Shown piece by piece: positions 17,870 through 25,991 of a DNA stretch of 64,000 bases; position 1 is the first letter of the stretch; every line of letters begins with the position of its first letter. Origin of the DNA: Coprococcus ammoniilyticus (GTDB taxonomy: Bacteria; Bacillota; Clostridia; Lachnospirales; Lachnospiraceae); the NCBI RefSeq assembly GCF_025567345.1, contig NZ_JAOQJS010000001.1:372001-436000 (forward strand), given 5' to 3'. The notes under the pieces were generated by a model. The model saw nothing but the letters and a program-made list of their open reading frames with translations, was not told the origin of the DNA and did not search any database. Position numbers and translations under genes: made by a program.

Positions 17870-19804
17870 ATGAAAAAGATACTTAGAGGTTTACTGGTGG
17901 TGATGGCATTTGCCGTATGTATGGCAGGAGCCATATCAATACCATCCAGAGCGGAAGAGGCTTATACATCTGGAAAATCGGCAGAGGCTACGGATGCAGA
18001 ATTACAGACAACAGCCGGTGCTGAACTGGCAGCAGTGAAAAACGGCTGGGTAAATGTAAAAGGCGGCCGGAAGTATTACGAGAATGGAAAGGCAGTAAAG
18101 GGCTGGAAGGTTCTTTCCGGAAAGACCTATTATTTCAGTAAGAAAAATGGTCGGGCAGTTACCGGTAAAAAGAAGATCGGTGATGCCAGATATTTCTTTG
18201 ATAAGCATGGCAGAATGCAGAAGAAGGTCTGGAAAGTAGTCAATGGTAAGAAATTCTTCTTTGGCTATAACGGACAGGCAAAAACGGGCTTCTGTACGAT
18301 TAATGGCAACCGGTATTATTTTAATGATAAGGGTGAGCTGCAGAAGAGCAAATTTTTCAAGGTAAATGGTAAGACTTTTTTTGTTGGATATAAGGGACAT
18401 ACGTTTTCCGGCCTGAAGAAGGTAAAGGGAACTTATTATTACTTCAGCAAAAAAGGCAGAATGGCAGTTAAGACCTGGAAAACGATCAACGGCAAAAAGT
18501 TCTACTTTGGCTATGATGGAAAGGCAAAGACAGGTTTCTGTACGATTGACGGACATCGTTATTTCTTTAATAAGAATGGCGTACTTCAGAAAAGCAAGTT
18601 CTTTACAGTAAATGGAAATATTTATTTTGTTGGATATAAGGGATATACATTCTCCGGTCTGAAAAAGGTAAAGGGAACGTATTATTATTTTACAAAATAT
18701 GGAAGAATGATCCAGAATGAATGGCGCACGATCAATGGCAAGAAGTTTTATTTTGGCAGTAACGGAAAGGCAACAACCGGACTTGCAACTGTCGATGGAC
18801 ATACCTGTTATTTCAATAAGAATGGTGTGCTCTACAGAAATCAGTTCATAACATATAATGGAAAGCTTTATTATATGGAGGATACTGGATATGCGGCAAC
18901 CGGACTGAAACAGATCAATGGCAAGTATTATTATTTTAAATCTGATGGTGCGGCTGTGAAGGAAGCATGGAAGACCGTTGACAAGAATACATATTATTTT
19001 GACAGGACCGGAACTGCATATACAGGTCCACATACGATCAGCGGTAAGATCTATATTTTCCGGACAGATGGAAAACTTGCAAATGCGACAGGGCTTGTCA
19101 CTATAGATGGAAATACATACTATTGCGATAATAACGGACATCCGCAGACAGGTTATAAGAAGATCAAGGATGCCTATTATTATTTCGGTACGGATGGTGT
19201 GATGTACCGCAAGAAATGGGCATATGTGGATGGTTATAAGTTCTATTTCTGCTCAAACGGAAAACGTGCGGTAGAAGTGGATGATGTTATTGGCAAGCAG
19301 GATTCTTATGAGATCATTGTAAATAAGTATTCAAATGTTGTTACGGTATATGCGAAGGATGGAGATAAGGGTTATATCATTCCGGTCCGTTCCTTTATCT
19401 GTTCTACAGGTCAGAGCACACCGCTTGGAACCTTCCATACACAGAGTCACTACAGATGGCATGAACTGATGGGACCTTGCTGGGGACAGTGGTGTACCGG
19501 TATCTATGAAGGATATCTGTTCCATTCCGTATATTATAATGATGTAAATAATAATAACGCACTCAGTGTATATGCATATAACAAGCTGGGGACAACCTGC
19601 TCTCACGGATGTGTCCGACTGACCGCCGGAGATGCAAAATGGTTATATGATAATTGTGAGGTCGGAACAAAGGTTACAATCATAAATAAAAAGGGCAGTG
19701 ATCCATTTCCAAAGCCAACTGCATATAAGCTGCCATCCTGGCACACATGGGATCCAACCGATCCAAATATGCAGTATAAGTGCAAGCAGAATGGCTGCCA
19801 TTAG
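17870..19804 (+). CDS. L,D-transpeptidase with cell-wall-binding repeats
   Basis: 644 aa, exported. ATG 17870 follows GAGGAGAGAA and opens a signal peptide (KKILRGLLVVMAFAVCMAGA, cut near SRA). About 20 choline-binding-like repeats of 20-22 residues follow (GWxxxxGKxYYFxxxG, residues about 45-475). The C-terminal YkuD catalytic domain ends with SHGCVRL, Cys581 being the nucleophile; this class forms 3-3 peptide cross-links. An aromatic segment HWHELMGPCWGQWCTG-like precedes it. It begins 14 bp after the FtsW/RodA gene and is likely co-transcribed. The repeats probably hold it on wall glycopolymers. The tail KCKQNGCH is cysteine-containing and unusual. Confidence 0.93.
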   Translation: MKKILRGLLVVMAFAVCMAGAISIPSRAEEAYTSGKSAEATDAELQTTAGAELAAVKNGWVNVKGGRKYYENGKAVKGWKVLSGKTYYFSKKNGRAVTGKKKIGDARYFFDKHGRMQKKVWKVVNGKKFFFGYNGQAKTGFCTINGNRYYFNDKGELQKSKFFKVNGKTFFVGYKGHTFSGLKKVKGTYYYFSKKGRMAVKTWKTINGKKFYFGYDGKAKTGFCTIDGHRYFFNKNGVLQKSKFFTVNGNIYFVGYKGYTFSGLKKVKGTYYYFTKYGRMIQNEWRTINGKKFYFGSNGKATTGLATVDGHTCYFNKNGVLYRNQFITYNGKLYYMEDTGYAATGLKQINGKYYYFKSDGAAVKEAWKTVDKNTYYFDRTGTAYTGPHTISGKIYIFRTDGKLANATGLVTIDGNTYYCDNNGHPQTGYKKIKDAYYYFGTDGVMYRKKWAYVDGYKFYFCSNGKRAVEVDDVIGKQDSYEIIVNKYSNVVTVYAKDGDKGYIIPVRSFICSTGQSTPLGTFHTQSHYRWHELMGPCWGQWCTGIYEGYLFHSVYYNDVNNNNALSVYAYNKLGTTCSHGCVRLTAGDAKWLYDNCEVGTKVTIINKKGSDPFPKPTAYKLPSWHTWDPTDPNMQYKCKQNGCH

Positions 19805-19815
19805 GAGGAAATAAC

Positions 19816-20670
19816 GTGCAGAAGTTCAGAAAATGGATTTATAGTCTGTGCATTTTAACAGGATTACTTGCGGTCTGTACTGCTTGTGGAAAAGCCGACA
19901 GTCAGCCAAAAGAAGAGACAACAGAGGTTGTAACTGACGGCCCGGTCAGTGGTCCGGAGGATTTTAAGCGGCTTGGCATGCTCATTGATGTTGCTTCTTC
20001 AAATATGGTTAAGGATGTTTCATACGAGATCAAAAATAAAGAGATCGCCTGTATAAAATTTGTTTATAACGGAATTGATTGTCAGTTCCTTGCATCTGCG
20101 GTATACAGTGATTTTGATCTGGCAGGGGTAACGAATACCGGTACCGGAGATATGCTGGTATCAGGGGTTCAGGGATACAATGCAACGTATTATAAGCTGA
20201 ATCCAGGCAGAGTTGTTTTCTGGAGTGATACGAATATTCATTATTGTCTGTACATCTATGTAACAGCAGAGGATTCAGTTGTAGACAGTATCCTTCCATT
20301 GCTTTCATTTGAGGATCATTATGATGAGAGAGAAGATGTGATCGAGAATGCAGAGGCGGAAAGTAAAGCATTTGCACAACAGATCATAACGGTGTTCCAG
20401 AATAAGGATGTCAATGGCTTGTCTGAGATCCTGAACTATCCGCAGGAACTTGGAAGCGGAGAGTCCATTGCAAATATAGATGAGCTGATGGCGATCCCGG
20501 CTGATCAGATCTTCACAGATAAGCTGTTGGAGGCAGTAGGAACTGATGCGATCGATAACCTGCGGAAGAGCAGGGATGGTGATGCATGGCTGATCGGTTC
20601 AGCAAGTAAGAATATTTATTTTCGCATGACATCGGATGGGGTTTATAAGATCGTAAAGATCAATAATTAG
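19816..20670 (+). CDS. Lipoprotein of unknown function
   Basis: 284 aa. GTG 19816 sits 6 bp after AGGAGG and starts VQKFRKWIYSLCILTGLLAVCTACG, a lipoprotein signal with lipobox AVCTAC, so lipidation at the cysteine of ACG is expected. A Thr/Glu-rich linker follows. The mature part seems to have two small alpha/beta halves: residues 50-165 (YEIKNKEIACIKFVYNG) and 175-284 (FAQQIITVFQNKDVNGLSEIL), the latter like NTF2-fold lipoprotein domains. It is the last gene before a terminator and overlaps the end of the L,D-transpeptidase region closely, so it probably assists the envelope operon. Confidence 0.8.
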   Translation: MQKFRKWIYSLCILTGLLAVCTACGKADSQPKEETTEVVTDGPVSGPEDFKRLGMLIDVASSNMVKDVSYEIKNKEIACIKFVYNGIDCQFLASAVYSDFDLAGVTNTGTGDMLVSGVQGYNATYYKLNPGRVVFWSDTNIHYCLYIYVTAEDSVVDSILPLLSFEDHYDEREDVIENAEAESKAFAQQIITVFQNKDVNGLSEILNYPQELGSGESIANIDELMAIPADQIFTDKLLEAVGTDAIDNLRKSRDGDAWLIGSASKNIYFRMTSDGVYKIVKINN

Positions 20671-20690
20671 CCTGCAAATATATGATATTA

Positions 20691-20761
20691 CATCCCGGTT
20701 GGAGATGTTGCCCGGAAGCTGAAAAGGAATCCGGATAACGTTCTGACCGGGATGTTTTTTT
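20691..20761 (+). terminator. Terminator of the envelope operon
   Basis: CATCCCGGT pairs with ACCGGGATG, enclosing an inner hairpin CCGGA/TCCGG, then seven Ts. It lies 20 bp after the lipoprotein gene. Confidence 0.85.
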
Positions 20762-20829
20762 ATGTAGAAAGCTGTAAAAAGAATGCTCACGATAAGAATT
20801 GTAGAGAGGGGAAGATAAATGTAGAATTA

Positions 20830-20868
20830 TTTTGTGAAGTGGACAGGCCTTCTGGGAGGTTCACAAAA
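20830..20868 (+). promoter_or_regulatory. Inverted repeat before the MerR-like gene
   Basis: TTTTGTGAA and TTCACAAAA are separated by 21 nt and end 23 bp before the start codon. It may be an operator or a leader hairpin. A similar pair of arms (TTGTGAA / TTCACAA) occurs in the thi leader at 37196-37224. Confidence 0.4.
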
Positions 20869-20891
20869 AATATCAGGAGGGTGCTATTCAA

Positions 20892-21524
20892 ATGGGAAAT
20901 AAATATCTGATAAAAGAGGCGGCAAAAATGGTGGATGTTGAACCACATGTGCTTCGCTACTGGGAAGAAGAACTGGATATGAGGATCAAGCGAAATGATA
21001 TGGGACATCGGTACTATGATGAGCAGGATATCAGAATTTTGAAGAAGATAAAGGAGCTGAAGGATCGTGGGATCCAGTTAAAGGCGATCCATGAACTGGT
21101 GCAGAAAATGTATGATATTCTGGAAAATGGAGTTCCGGTTGAAACGGCATCGAAGGAGGTTGAAACAGATTTCACCTCGGAACTGGTCAATACAGTTACC
21201 CAGATCACGGAGGAGCCGGGTGAGGATCAGGAGCGGATTGTTGATTTTAAGCTGGTACAGTTCCAGTCGATGATGACGAAGATTGTGGGAAATTCGATAA
21301 AGGAGAATATCAAGCCGATCAGTCAGGCAGTAACTGCGGAAGCAACAGAGCAGATCGCAAAGCAGATGGACGTTATTATGAAGGAACAGGATGAGCGGGC
21401 AGAGGAACGGTATCAGAGACTGGATACCGTGATTCGGGAAATGCAGCAGACCAGACGGGAGATCGCGGCAGCAGAAGCCGGAGGAAAAAAGAAAAAACGA
21501 TTATTTGGTAAGAAGAATAAATAA
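20892..21524 (+). CDS. MerR-like helix-turn-helix protein with coiled coil
   Basis: 210 aa. The N-terminal 70 residues form a winged helix of the MerR type (YLIKEAAKMVDVEPHVLRYWEEE, then GHRYYDEQDIRILKKIKELKDRG). The rest is a hydrophilic coiled coil (EQDERAEERYQRLDTVIREMQQTRREI) ending in a very basic KKKKRLFGKKNK. There is no effector-binding domain or metal-binding cysteine set. This layout resembles RacA-type DNA-binding proteins, where a MerR-like head and coil anchor chromosomes, but that role is only inferred. An ATCAGGAGGG site precedes the ATG. Confidence 0.85.
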   Translation: MGNKYLIKEAAKMVDVEPHVLRYWEEELDMRIKRNDMGHRYYDEQDIRILKKIKELKDRGIQLKAIHELVQKMYDILENGVPVETASKEVETDFTSELVNTVTQITEEPGEDQERIVDFKLVQFQSMMTKIVGNSIKENIKPISQAVTAEATEQIAKQMDVIMKEQDERAEERYQRLDTVIREMQQTRREIAAAEAGGKKKKRLFGKKNK

Positions 21525-21595
21525 GAACATATGCCAGCTTCATCCATCTGCTAGTCTTTCTTTATAAAAACTTCATATAAGAGAAATTGAATCCG

Positions 21596-21604
21596 TGATA
21601 TAAT
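21596..21604 (+). promoter_or_regulatory. Extended -10 promoter candidate
   Basis: TGATATAAT (TGN plus TATAAT at 21599-21604) without a good -35. If used, the transcript would start near 21611 and carry the hairpin and the repeat array as leader of the sensor kinase gene. Confidence 0.35.
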
Positions 21605-21624
21605 GAGCGTATGCCGAGCAATGC

Positions 21625-21684
21625 CAGATCATAAAAATAAACCAGGTTGTGCTTGCACAAGACCTGATTTATTTTTATGATCTG
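21625..21684. repeat. 60-nt near-perfect hairpin
   Basis: A 17-bp perfect stem (CAGATCATAAAAATAAA with its complement) extended by CAGG/CCTG and TTGTG/CACAA pairs, with a four-base CTTG loop. Located between the MerR-like gene and the two-component system, immediately before the 35-bp repeat array. The T-rich strand on either side could terminate transcription in both directions. Confidence 0.85.
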
Positions 21685-21705
21685 ATAGTGCGAAGCACGG
21701 ACATC

Positions 21706-21903
21706 GAGTAATCTGAAAGATTACGAGATGAGCATTGCGAGAGTAATCCGAAGGATTACGAGATGAGCATTGCGAGAGTAATCCGAAGGATTACGAGATG
21801 AGCGATGCGAGAGTAATCCGAAGGATTACGAGATGAGCGATGCGAGAGCAATCCGAAGGATTACGAGATGAGCAATGCGAGAGCAATCTGGAGCAATGCG
21901 AGG
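21706..21903 (+). repeat. 35-bp tandem repeat array with internal hairpins
   Basis: Five units of exactly 35 bp (cores at 21708, 21743, 21778, 21813 and 21848) plus a partial sixth. Each core is GTAATCC-GAA-GGATTAC, followed by GAGATGAGC and a variable (A/G)(T/A)TGCGAGA. The first copy has GTAATCT-GAA-AGATTAC, so the stem is kept by a paired change. The period is not a multiple of three, so it does not code. It ends 24 bp before the kinase start codon. Confidence 0.9.
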
Positions 21904-21927
21904 AAAAACAATTATAAAGGAAAACAT

Positions 21928-23538
21928 ATGAAGATCATAAAAAAAGTTAAATGGGCGTTGGTTTCCGTCTGGATCTTTATCGTGCTGATCATGTTGGTAG
22001 GTACGATCGTGATTGGACGAAGTTATTTGTCAGAAATGTTTGGTGACGGTTACAGTATACAGTCATTATATTCGATCAGCGATCCGATTAAGGAAACATA
22101 TCGGAATCTGTCGATCATCATGTCGGATGTGCAGGAGGATCTGCAGACAGATCCGGGCAAATTCTATGATAAGAAATATCTGGACAGTCTGAACCAGAAA
22201 GCCGGAAATTACAGGACATCGGTGCTTGTCTATATTGATGGTGAATTTACATATTCCGGTATAAAAGATGAAGTAGAAAAACTGGAAGCGTCTTTACTTA
22301 CCAAACGTGCAATCTATATAAATGGTGAGAAGGGAATCAAGCAGGAGGAAGTAGAAAACAGTTCATCAGAGTCCGGTTCCGGGGAAATGGGCGATCAGGG
22401 TTCATATGCATTTGGAAAATATGGCAAAACTTATGAATATATGCTGACATCTCCACAGGCATATCTGTGTAATGAGATCGATTATCAGATCAATGGCAAA
22501 TCGATCAGTATTTTCCTGGTTACATATTATGGTAATTACGTCAGCCAGTTTAAGAGTGCGCTGGTTGGATTTATCCTTATGATGTTCTTGATCATGCTGG
22601 TTCTGACAACTGCTTTGTCGACACTGGTATATGTACAGTTCATCCGTCCGCTGGTTCGTCTGAAGGAGGCAGCAGAGGAGATTGGTACCGGGAATCTGGG
22701 AGAGCCGGTAGAGGTCAGTGATGGAAGAAAAGATGAGATTGGAGAATTATGCCGGTCATTTAACGACATGAGAGAGCGCCTGAATGAATCGGTTGAGCTT
22801 AAGATGCAGTATGAGGAAGAAAACAGGGAGCTGATCAGTAACATTTCTCATGATCTGAAAACTCCGATTACAACGATCAAAGGATACGTTGAGGGTCTGA
22901 TGGATGGTGTGGCAGACACACCGGAGAAGCAGGATCGTTATCTGAAGATGATCTATAATAAGGCAAATGAATTGGATGCGCTGATCAACGAATTGTCGCT
23001 ATATACCAATATCACGAACAATGCGATTCCGTATGAATTCCACAGAGTATCGGTAAAAGACTATTTTAATGACTGTATGGAAGAGGTTCGGGCAGATCTG
23101 TTATCACATAATATGACACTGAACTATAACAATTATTGTGCGGAAGATGTAAAGGTTGTTGTTGATCCGGATCAGTTGAAGCGTGTTATTAACAATATTG
23201 TGACAAATGCGATCAAGTATACAGATAAAGAGGAAGGTCATATTGACATTTCTATAGAAGAAAGTGAGAAAATGATCAAGGTATCGATCAATGATGATGG
23301 ACGGGGGATCGACAAAGAGAGCCTGCCGCATATATTTGACCGAACGTATCGTGCAGACAGTGCAAGACGTTCCAGAGGTGGAAGCGGACTGGGGCTTGCT
23401 ATCTGCAAGAAGATCGTGGAAGAACATGGTGGAAAGATCTGGGCGACCAGTAAGAAAGGTGAAGGTACAACGATCTATTTCACATTGAAGAAATACATCA
23501 AGGAGGAAAATAAAGATGAGCAGAATACTGATAATTGA
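21928..23538 (+). CDS. Sensor histidine kinase
   Basis: 536 aa membrane kinase. One membrane segment at residues 11-33, an extracellular sensor region of about 170 residues, and a second segment at about 204-230. A HAMP linker follows (EEIGTGNLGEPVEVSDGRKDEIGEL), then the HisKA dimerisation helix with SNISHDLKTPITTIKGY (His near 308) and the ATPase domain with N box NIVTNAIKYT, DDGRGI and GGSGLGLAICKKIVEEHGG. The upstream in-frame ATG at 21868 falls inside the tandem repeats; ATG 21928 behind AAAGGAAAAC is the true start. The coding end overlaps the response regulator by 23 bp, so the two are translated together. The signal sensed is unknown. Confidence 0.94.
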   Translation: MKIIKKVKWALVSVWIFIVLIMLVGTIVIGRSYLSEMFGDGYSIQSLYSISDPIKETYRNLSIIMSDVQEDLQTDPGKFYDKKYLDSLNQKAGNYRTSVLVYIDGEFTYSGIKDEVEKLEASLLTKRAIYINGEKGIKQEEVENSSSESGSGEMGDQGSYAFGKYGKTYEYMLTSPQAYLCNEIDYQINGKSISIFLVTYYGNYVSQFKSALVGFILMMFLIMLVLTTALSTLVYVQFIRPLVRLKEAAEEIGTGNLGEPVEVSDGRKDEIGELCRSFNDMRERLNESVELKMQYEEENRELISNISHDLKTPITTIKGYVEGLMDGVADTPEKQDRYLKMIYNKANELDALINELSLYTNITNNAIPYEFHRVSVKDYFNDCMEEVRADLLSHNMTLNYNNYCAEDVKVVVDPDQLKRVINNIVTNAIKYTDKEEGHIDISIEESEKMIKVSINDDGRGIDKESLPHIFDRTYRADSARRSRGGSGLGLAICKKIVEEHGGKIWATSKKGEGTTIYFTLKKYIKEENKDEQNTDN

Positions 23539-24205
23539 AGATGAACTTAGCATAGCAGAGCTGGAGCGGGATTATCTGGAGTTGAATGATTTTGAGGTTG
23601 AGATAGAGACAAATGGAGCAAAGGGTCTGGATAAGGCATTAGAGAATGATTACAGCCTGATCCTGCTTGATCTGATGCTTCCGGATCTGGATGGATTTGA
23701 AATCTGTCGTCAGATTCGTGAGAAGAAGGATATTCCGATCATCATGGTTACAGCAAAGAAGAATGATATTGATAAGATCCGTGGACTTGGACTTGGTGTT
23801 GATGATTATGTAACAAAGCCATTCAGTCCAAGTGAGTTGGTTGCCAGAGTAAAGGCACATATTTCCAGATATGAGCGTCTGATTGGTTCAACCGCATTGC
23901 AGAATGATGTCATTGAGATCCGTGGATTAAAGATTGACAAGACCGATCGTCGTGTCTATGTGGATGGAGAAGAGAAGGTATTTACAAATAAGGAATTTGA
24001 TCTTCTGACTTTCCTTGCAAGCAATCCGAATAAGGTATTTTCAAAGGATGAACTGTTTAACAAGATCTGGAATATGGAGAGTATCGGAGATATCGCAACC
24101 GTTACGGTTCATATCAAGAAGATCCGTGAGAAGATCGAATTTGATACATCTAAGCCACAGTACATCGAAACTGTATGGGGCGTTGGATACCGATTCAGAA
24201 TGTAG
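23516..24205 (+). CDS. OmpR/PhoB-family response regulator
   Basis: 229 aa. The receiver domain has the acidic pair in IEDELSIAE, the phosphoacceptor Asp52 in LILLDLMLPDLDG, Thr in IIMVTAKK and Lys in YVTKPFSP. The C-terminal winged helix (residues 130-228) ends with VTVHIKKIREKIE and the typical VWGVGYRFRM. AAGGAGGAAAATAAAG precedes the ATG, inside the end of the kinase gene, so this is the cognate partner. Confidence 0.95.
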   Translation: MSRILIIEDELSIAELERDYLELNDFEVEIETNGAKGLDKALENDYSLILLDLMLPDLDGFEICRQIREKKDIPIIMVTAKKNDIDKIRGLGLGVDDYVTKPFSPSELVARVKAHISRYERLIGSTALQNDVIEIRGLKIDKTDRRVYVDGEEKVFTNKEFDLLTFLASNPNKVFSKDELFNKIWNMESIGDIATVTVHIKKIREKIEFDTSKPQYIETVWGVGYRFRM

Positions 24206-24221
24206 TGAAAAAGTGTGGGGA

Positions 24222-24278
24222 CAGAACCTGCACAGATGGGAGAGTGTGCATCAGAGCTTTGGATTTTGATAGGTTCTG
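24222..24278 (+). promoter_or_regulatory. Three-way-junction RNA leader candidate
   Basis: Three nested helices are visible: CAGAACCT/AGGTTCTG closing stem, GCACA/TGTGC arm, and ATCAGAG paired with TTTTGAT (two G-U). They meet with almost no unpaired bases. The ribosome site AAGGAG of the next gene starts 2 nt after the closing stem. It fills the gap between the response regulator and the pseudouridine synthase gene. Not matched to any riboswitch class I know. Confidence 0.45.
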
Positions 24279-24293
24279 ATAAGGAGATAACAG

Positions 24294-24995
24294 ATGAAGA
24301 TAGAAGTATTATATGAAGATAATGATATATTGGTTGCGGTGAAGCCGTATGGGTTGCCATCCCAGCCGGACAAGAAGAATTCTGAAAATATGGTCAGTAT
24401 GTTGAAGCTTCGCATTTTTGAGAAAGAGCATCGGACAGAGGAACCATATCTGGCTCCGATCCATAGACTGGATCGTCCGGTTGGCGGCATTATGTTATTT
24501 GCCAAGAACAAGGAGGCTGCTTCGAAGCTGTCAAAGCAGAGTGAAGATGGCGAGATGGTCAAATATTATCAGGCAATCTTAACCGGAGAACTTCCGAATG
24601 ATGCCGGAACGATTACGAATTATCTGATTCACGATAACAAGACAAATGTCACAAGAATTGTGGATAAAGATACGCCGGGAGCCAAATTAGCGGAGCTGGA
24701 TTATGAAGTGTTAGATGTCATGGAGACAGATGATGGAATCTTAAGTTATGTTCTGATCAATCTTATCACAGGCAGAACCCATCAGATCCGTGTACAGATG
24801 GCTGGTAAAAAAGCTGGAATCTGGGGCGATACAAAGTATAATCCAAAGTTCCAGAAAACAAAGAAATCTTATAAGCAGATCGGTCTGCATGCATCCAGAC
24901 TGGAATTCGAGCATCCGGTGACGGGTGAGCATATGATCTTTAAGAATGAGCCGGAGGGCAAAGCCTTTGAGATCATCGAGCTGGATGAATTTTAA
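24294..24995 (+). CDS. RluA-family pseudouridine synthase
   Basis: 233 aa. It converts specific uridines in RNA to pseudouridine. The catalytic signature HRLDRPVGGIMLFAK (Asp59) is present, as is NLITGRTHQIRVQMA, and the N-terminal YEDNDILVAVKPYGLPSQ. There is no S4 RNA-binding domain, so this is the short type, similar in size to RluA or TruC. Target position (rRNA or tRNA) cannot be told. AAGGAG lies 7 bp before the ATG. It is followed, tail to tail, by a minus-strand gene only 2 bp away. Confidence 0.92.
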   Translation: MKIEVLYEDNDILVAVKPYGLPSQPDKKNSENMVSMLKLRIFEKEHRTEEPYLAPIHRLDRPVGGIMLFAKNKEAASKLSKQSEDGEMVKYYQAILTGELPNDAGTITNYLIHDNKTNVTRIVDKDTPGAKLAELDYEVLDVMETDDGILSYVLINLITGRTHQIRVQMAGKKAGIWGDTKYNPKFQKTKKSYKQIGLHASRLEFEHPVTGEHMIFKNEPEGKAFEIIELDEF

Positions 24996-24997
24996 TA

Positions 24998-25693
24998 TTA
25001 TTTTGTAATTGGAATGGTATTCGGAATAATGACTTCTTCAAAGCCATTATAGCTGTGTACCCATTTTACGGTTCCATCTGAACTGGTTTCCAACAGATAA
25101 CTCAGATCTTCTTTTTTGAAATGCATGATCAAAATGTCGTCATCTGTTACTTCATAGGTTCCAGTTTCGGTGGAGCCTTTCTTTTTGATCACTTTGTTGT
25201 CTTCTGTGAATGTGAAACTGCCAAGATCTTCTATTGTCCATTTTGATTCACAGAGAAGCTCCTGCATGGATTTGTCATCGTGTGGCTTCAGATTCCGGAG
25301 ATGTGTGGACAGGAAGTAGATACCGGCAACCAGGATCGCAAAGATTACAACAAGTGTTATGGTTTTCCGGACGATTGCAAAGGTATGGCGGTTCTTGCGA
25401 TGCCTTGTCAGAGATGCCTGTTGTTCCCGAACTGCCTCGTGGTAGGAGGTGCTGATGCTGTGCGTGGCACCGGAGATACCATTTGACTTATTTGCAAAAG
25501 TTTGCTCCGCTTTTAAACGAAGAATGGCTGTCTCGGTCAGACCTTCTGTTGATATATCTGTCTGATTTTTTAATTGTTCTGTCTGATCCTGGATTTCCTT
25601 ATCTTCCAGATATTGTTCAGAGACCGGAAGTTTTCCGGTTTTTGTTGATTTGTCTTTCAAATGGAAAGATGTATTTGACTCCTGTTTATTCAT
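24998..25693 (-). CDS. Single-pass membrane protein, unknown function
   Basis: 231 aa counting from MNKQESNT, whose ATG (25693) is preceded by a GAGGGT ribosome site; a longer reading from 25759 is open but has none. The first 110 residues are polar and probably cytoplasmic, ending in RHRKNRH. One transmembrane helix follows (TLVVIFAILVAGIYFLS), then an extracellular 85-residue beta-rich domain (TIEDLGSFTFTEDNKVIKKKGS) that looks like the small lipocalin-like domains seen in DUF5640-type proteins; this likeness is tentative. It converges on the pseudouridine synthase gene. Confidence 0.8.
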   Translation of the reverse strand: MNKQESNTSFHLKDKSTKTGKLPVSEQYLEDKEIQDQTEQLKNQTDISTEGLTETAILRLKAEQTFANKSNGISGATHSISTSYHEAVREQQASLTRHRKNRHTFAIVRKTITLVVIFAILVAGIYFLSTHLRNLKPHDDKSMQELLCESKWTIEDLGSFTFTEDNKVIKKKGSTETGTYEVTDDDILIMHFKKEDLSYLLETSSDGTVKWVHSYNGFEEVIIPNTIPITK

Positions 25694-25858
25694 TATTTTA
25701 CCCTCATTATTTGTTTGGAATATGGAAAGATCATTCGTTGCAGACAAATGATTTTTCATTCCTATGTTTAGTGCTTTTCATCATGGATAATATATACAGA
25801 AACAGTGCAAATTGCAAGAAAAAATGTTTTACATTCTGGCAGAACCGGCAAAAATCCC

Positions 25859-25887
25859 TTGAAAATATCAGGTTATATCTATATAAT
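25859..25887 (+). promoter_or_regulatory. Sigma-A promoter of proS
   Basis: TTGAAA (25859-25864), 17-bp spacer, TATAAT (25882-25887). The leader to the proS ATG would be about 98 nt. It has no T-box sequence or specifier stem. The rest of the 298-bp gap shows nothing else clear. Confidence 0.8.
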
Positions 25888-25991
25888 GACAGAAGGTATG
25901 TAACTTTTTAAAGGACAGGTATAGATGTCAGACATATTTAAAAGGCTGCACGATAGAATTATTTTATAAGTATATAAAGGAGAAAATTGAG

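Noticed and set aside
18002..19141. Long open frame on the minus strand (379 codons)
   Set aside because: It is antisense to the repeated wall-binding region of the L,D-transpeptidase; repetitive composition keeps it open. It has no ribosome site and low-complexity translation.
21706..21903. CRISPR array
   Set aside because: The units are 35 bp and continuous with no unique spacers, each has its own short palindrome, and no cas gene is near.
25888..25991. T-box leader of proS
   Set aside because: The leader is only about 98 nt and has no AGGTGG T-box sequence or terminator.
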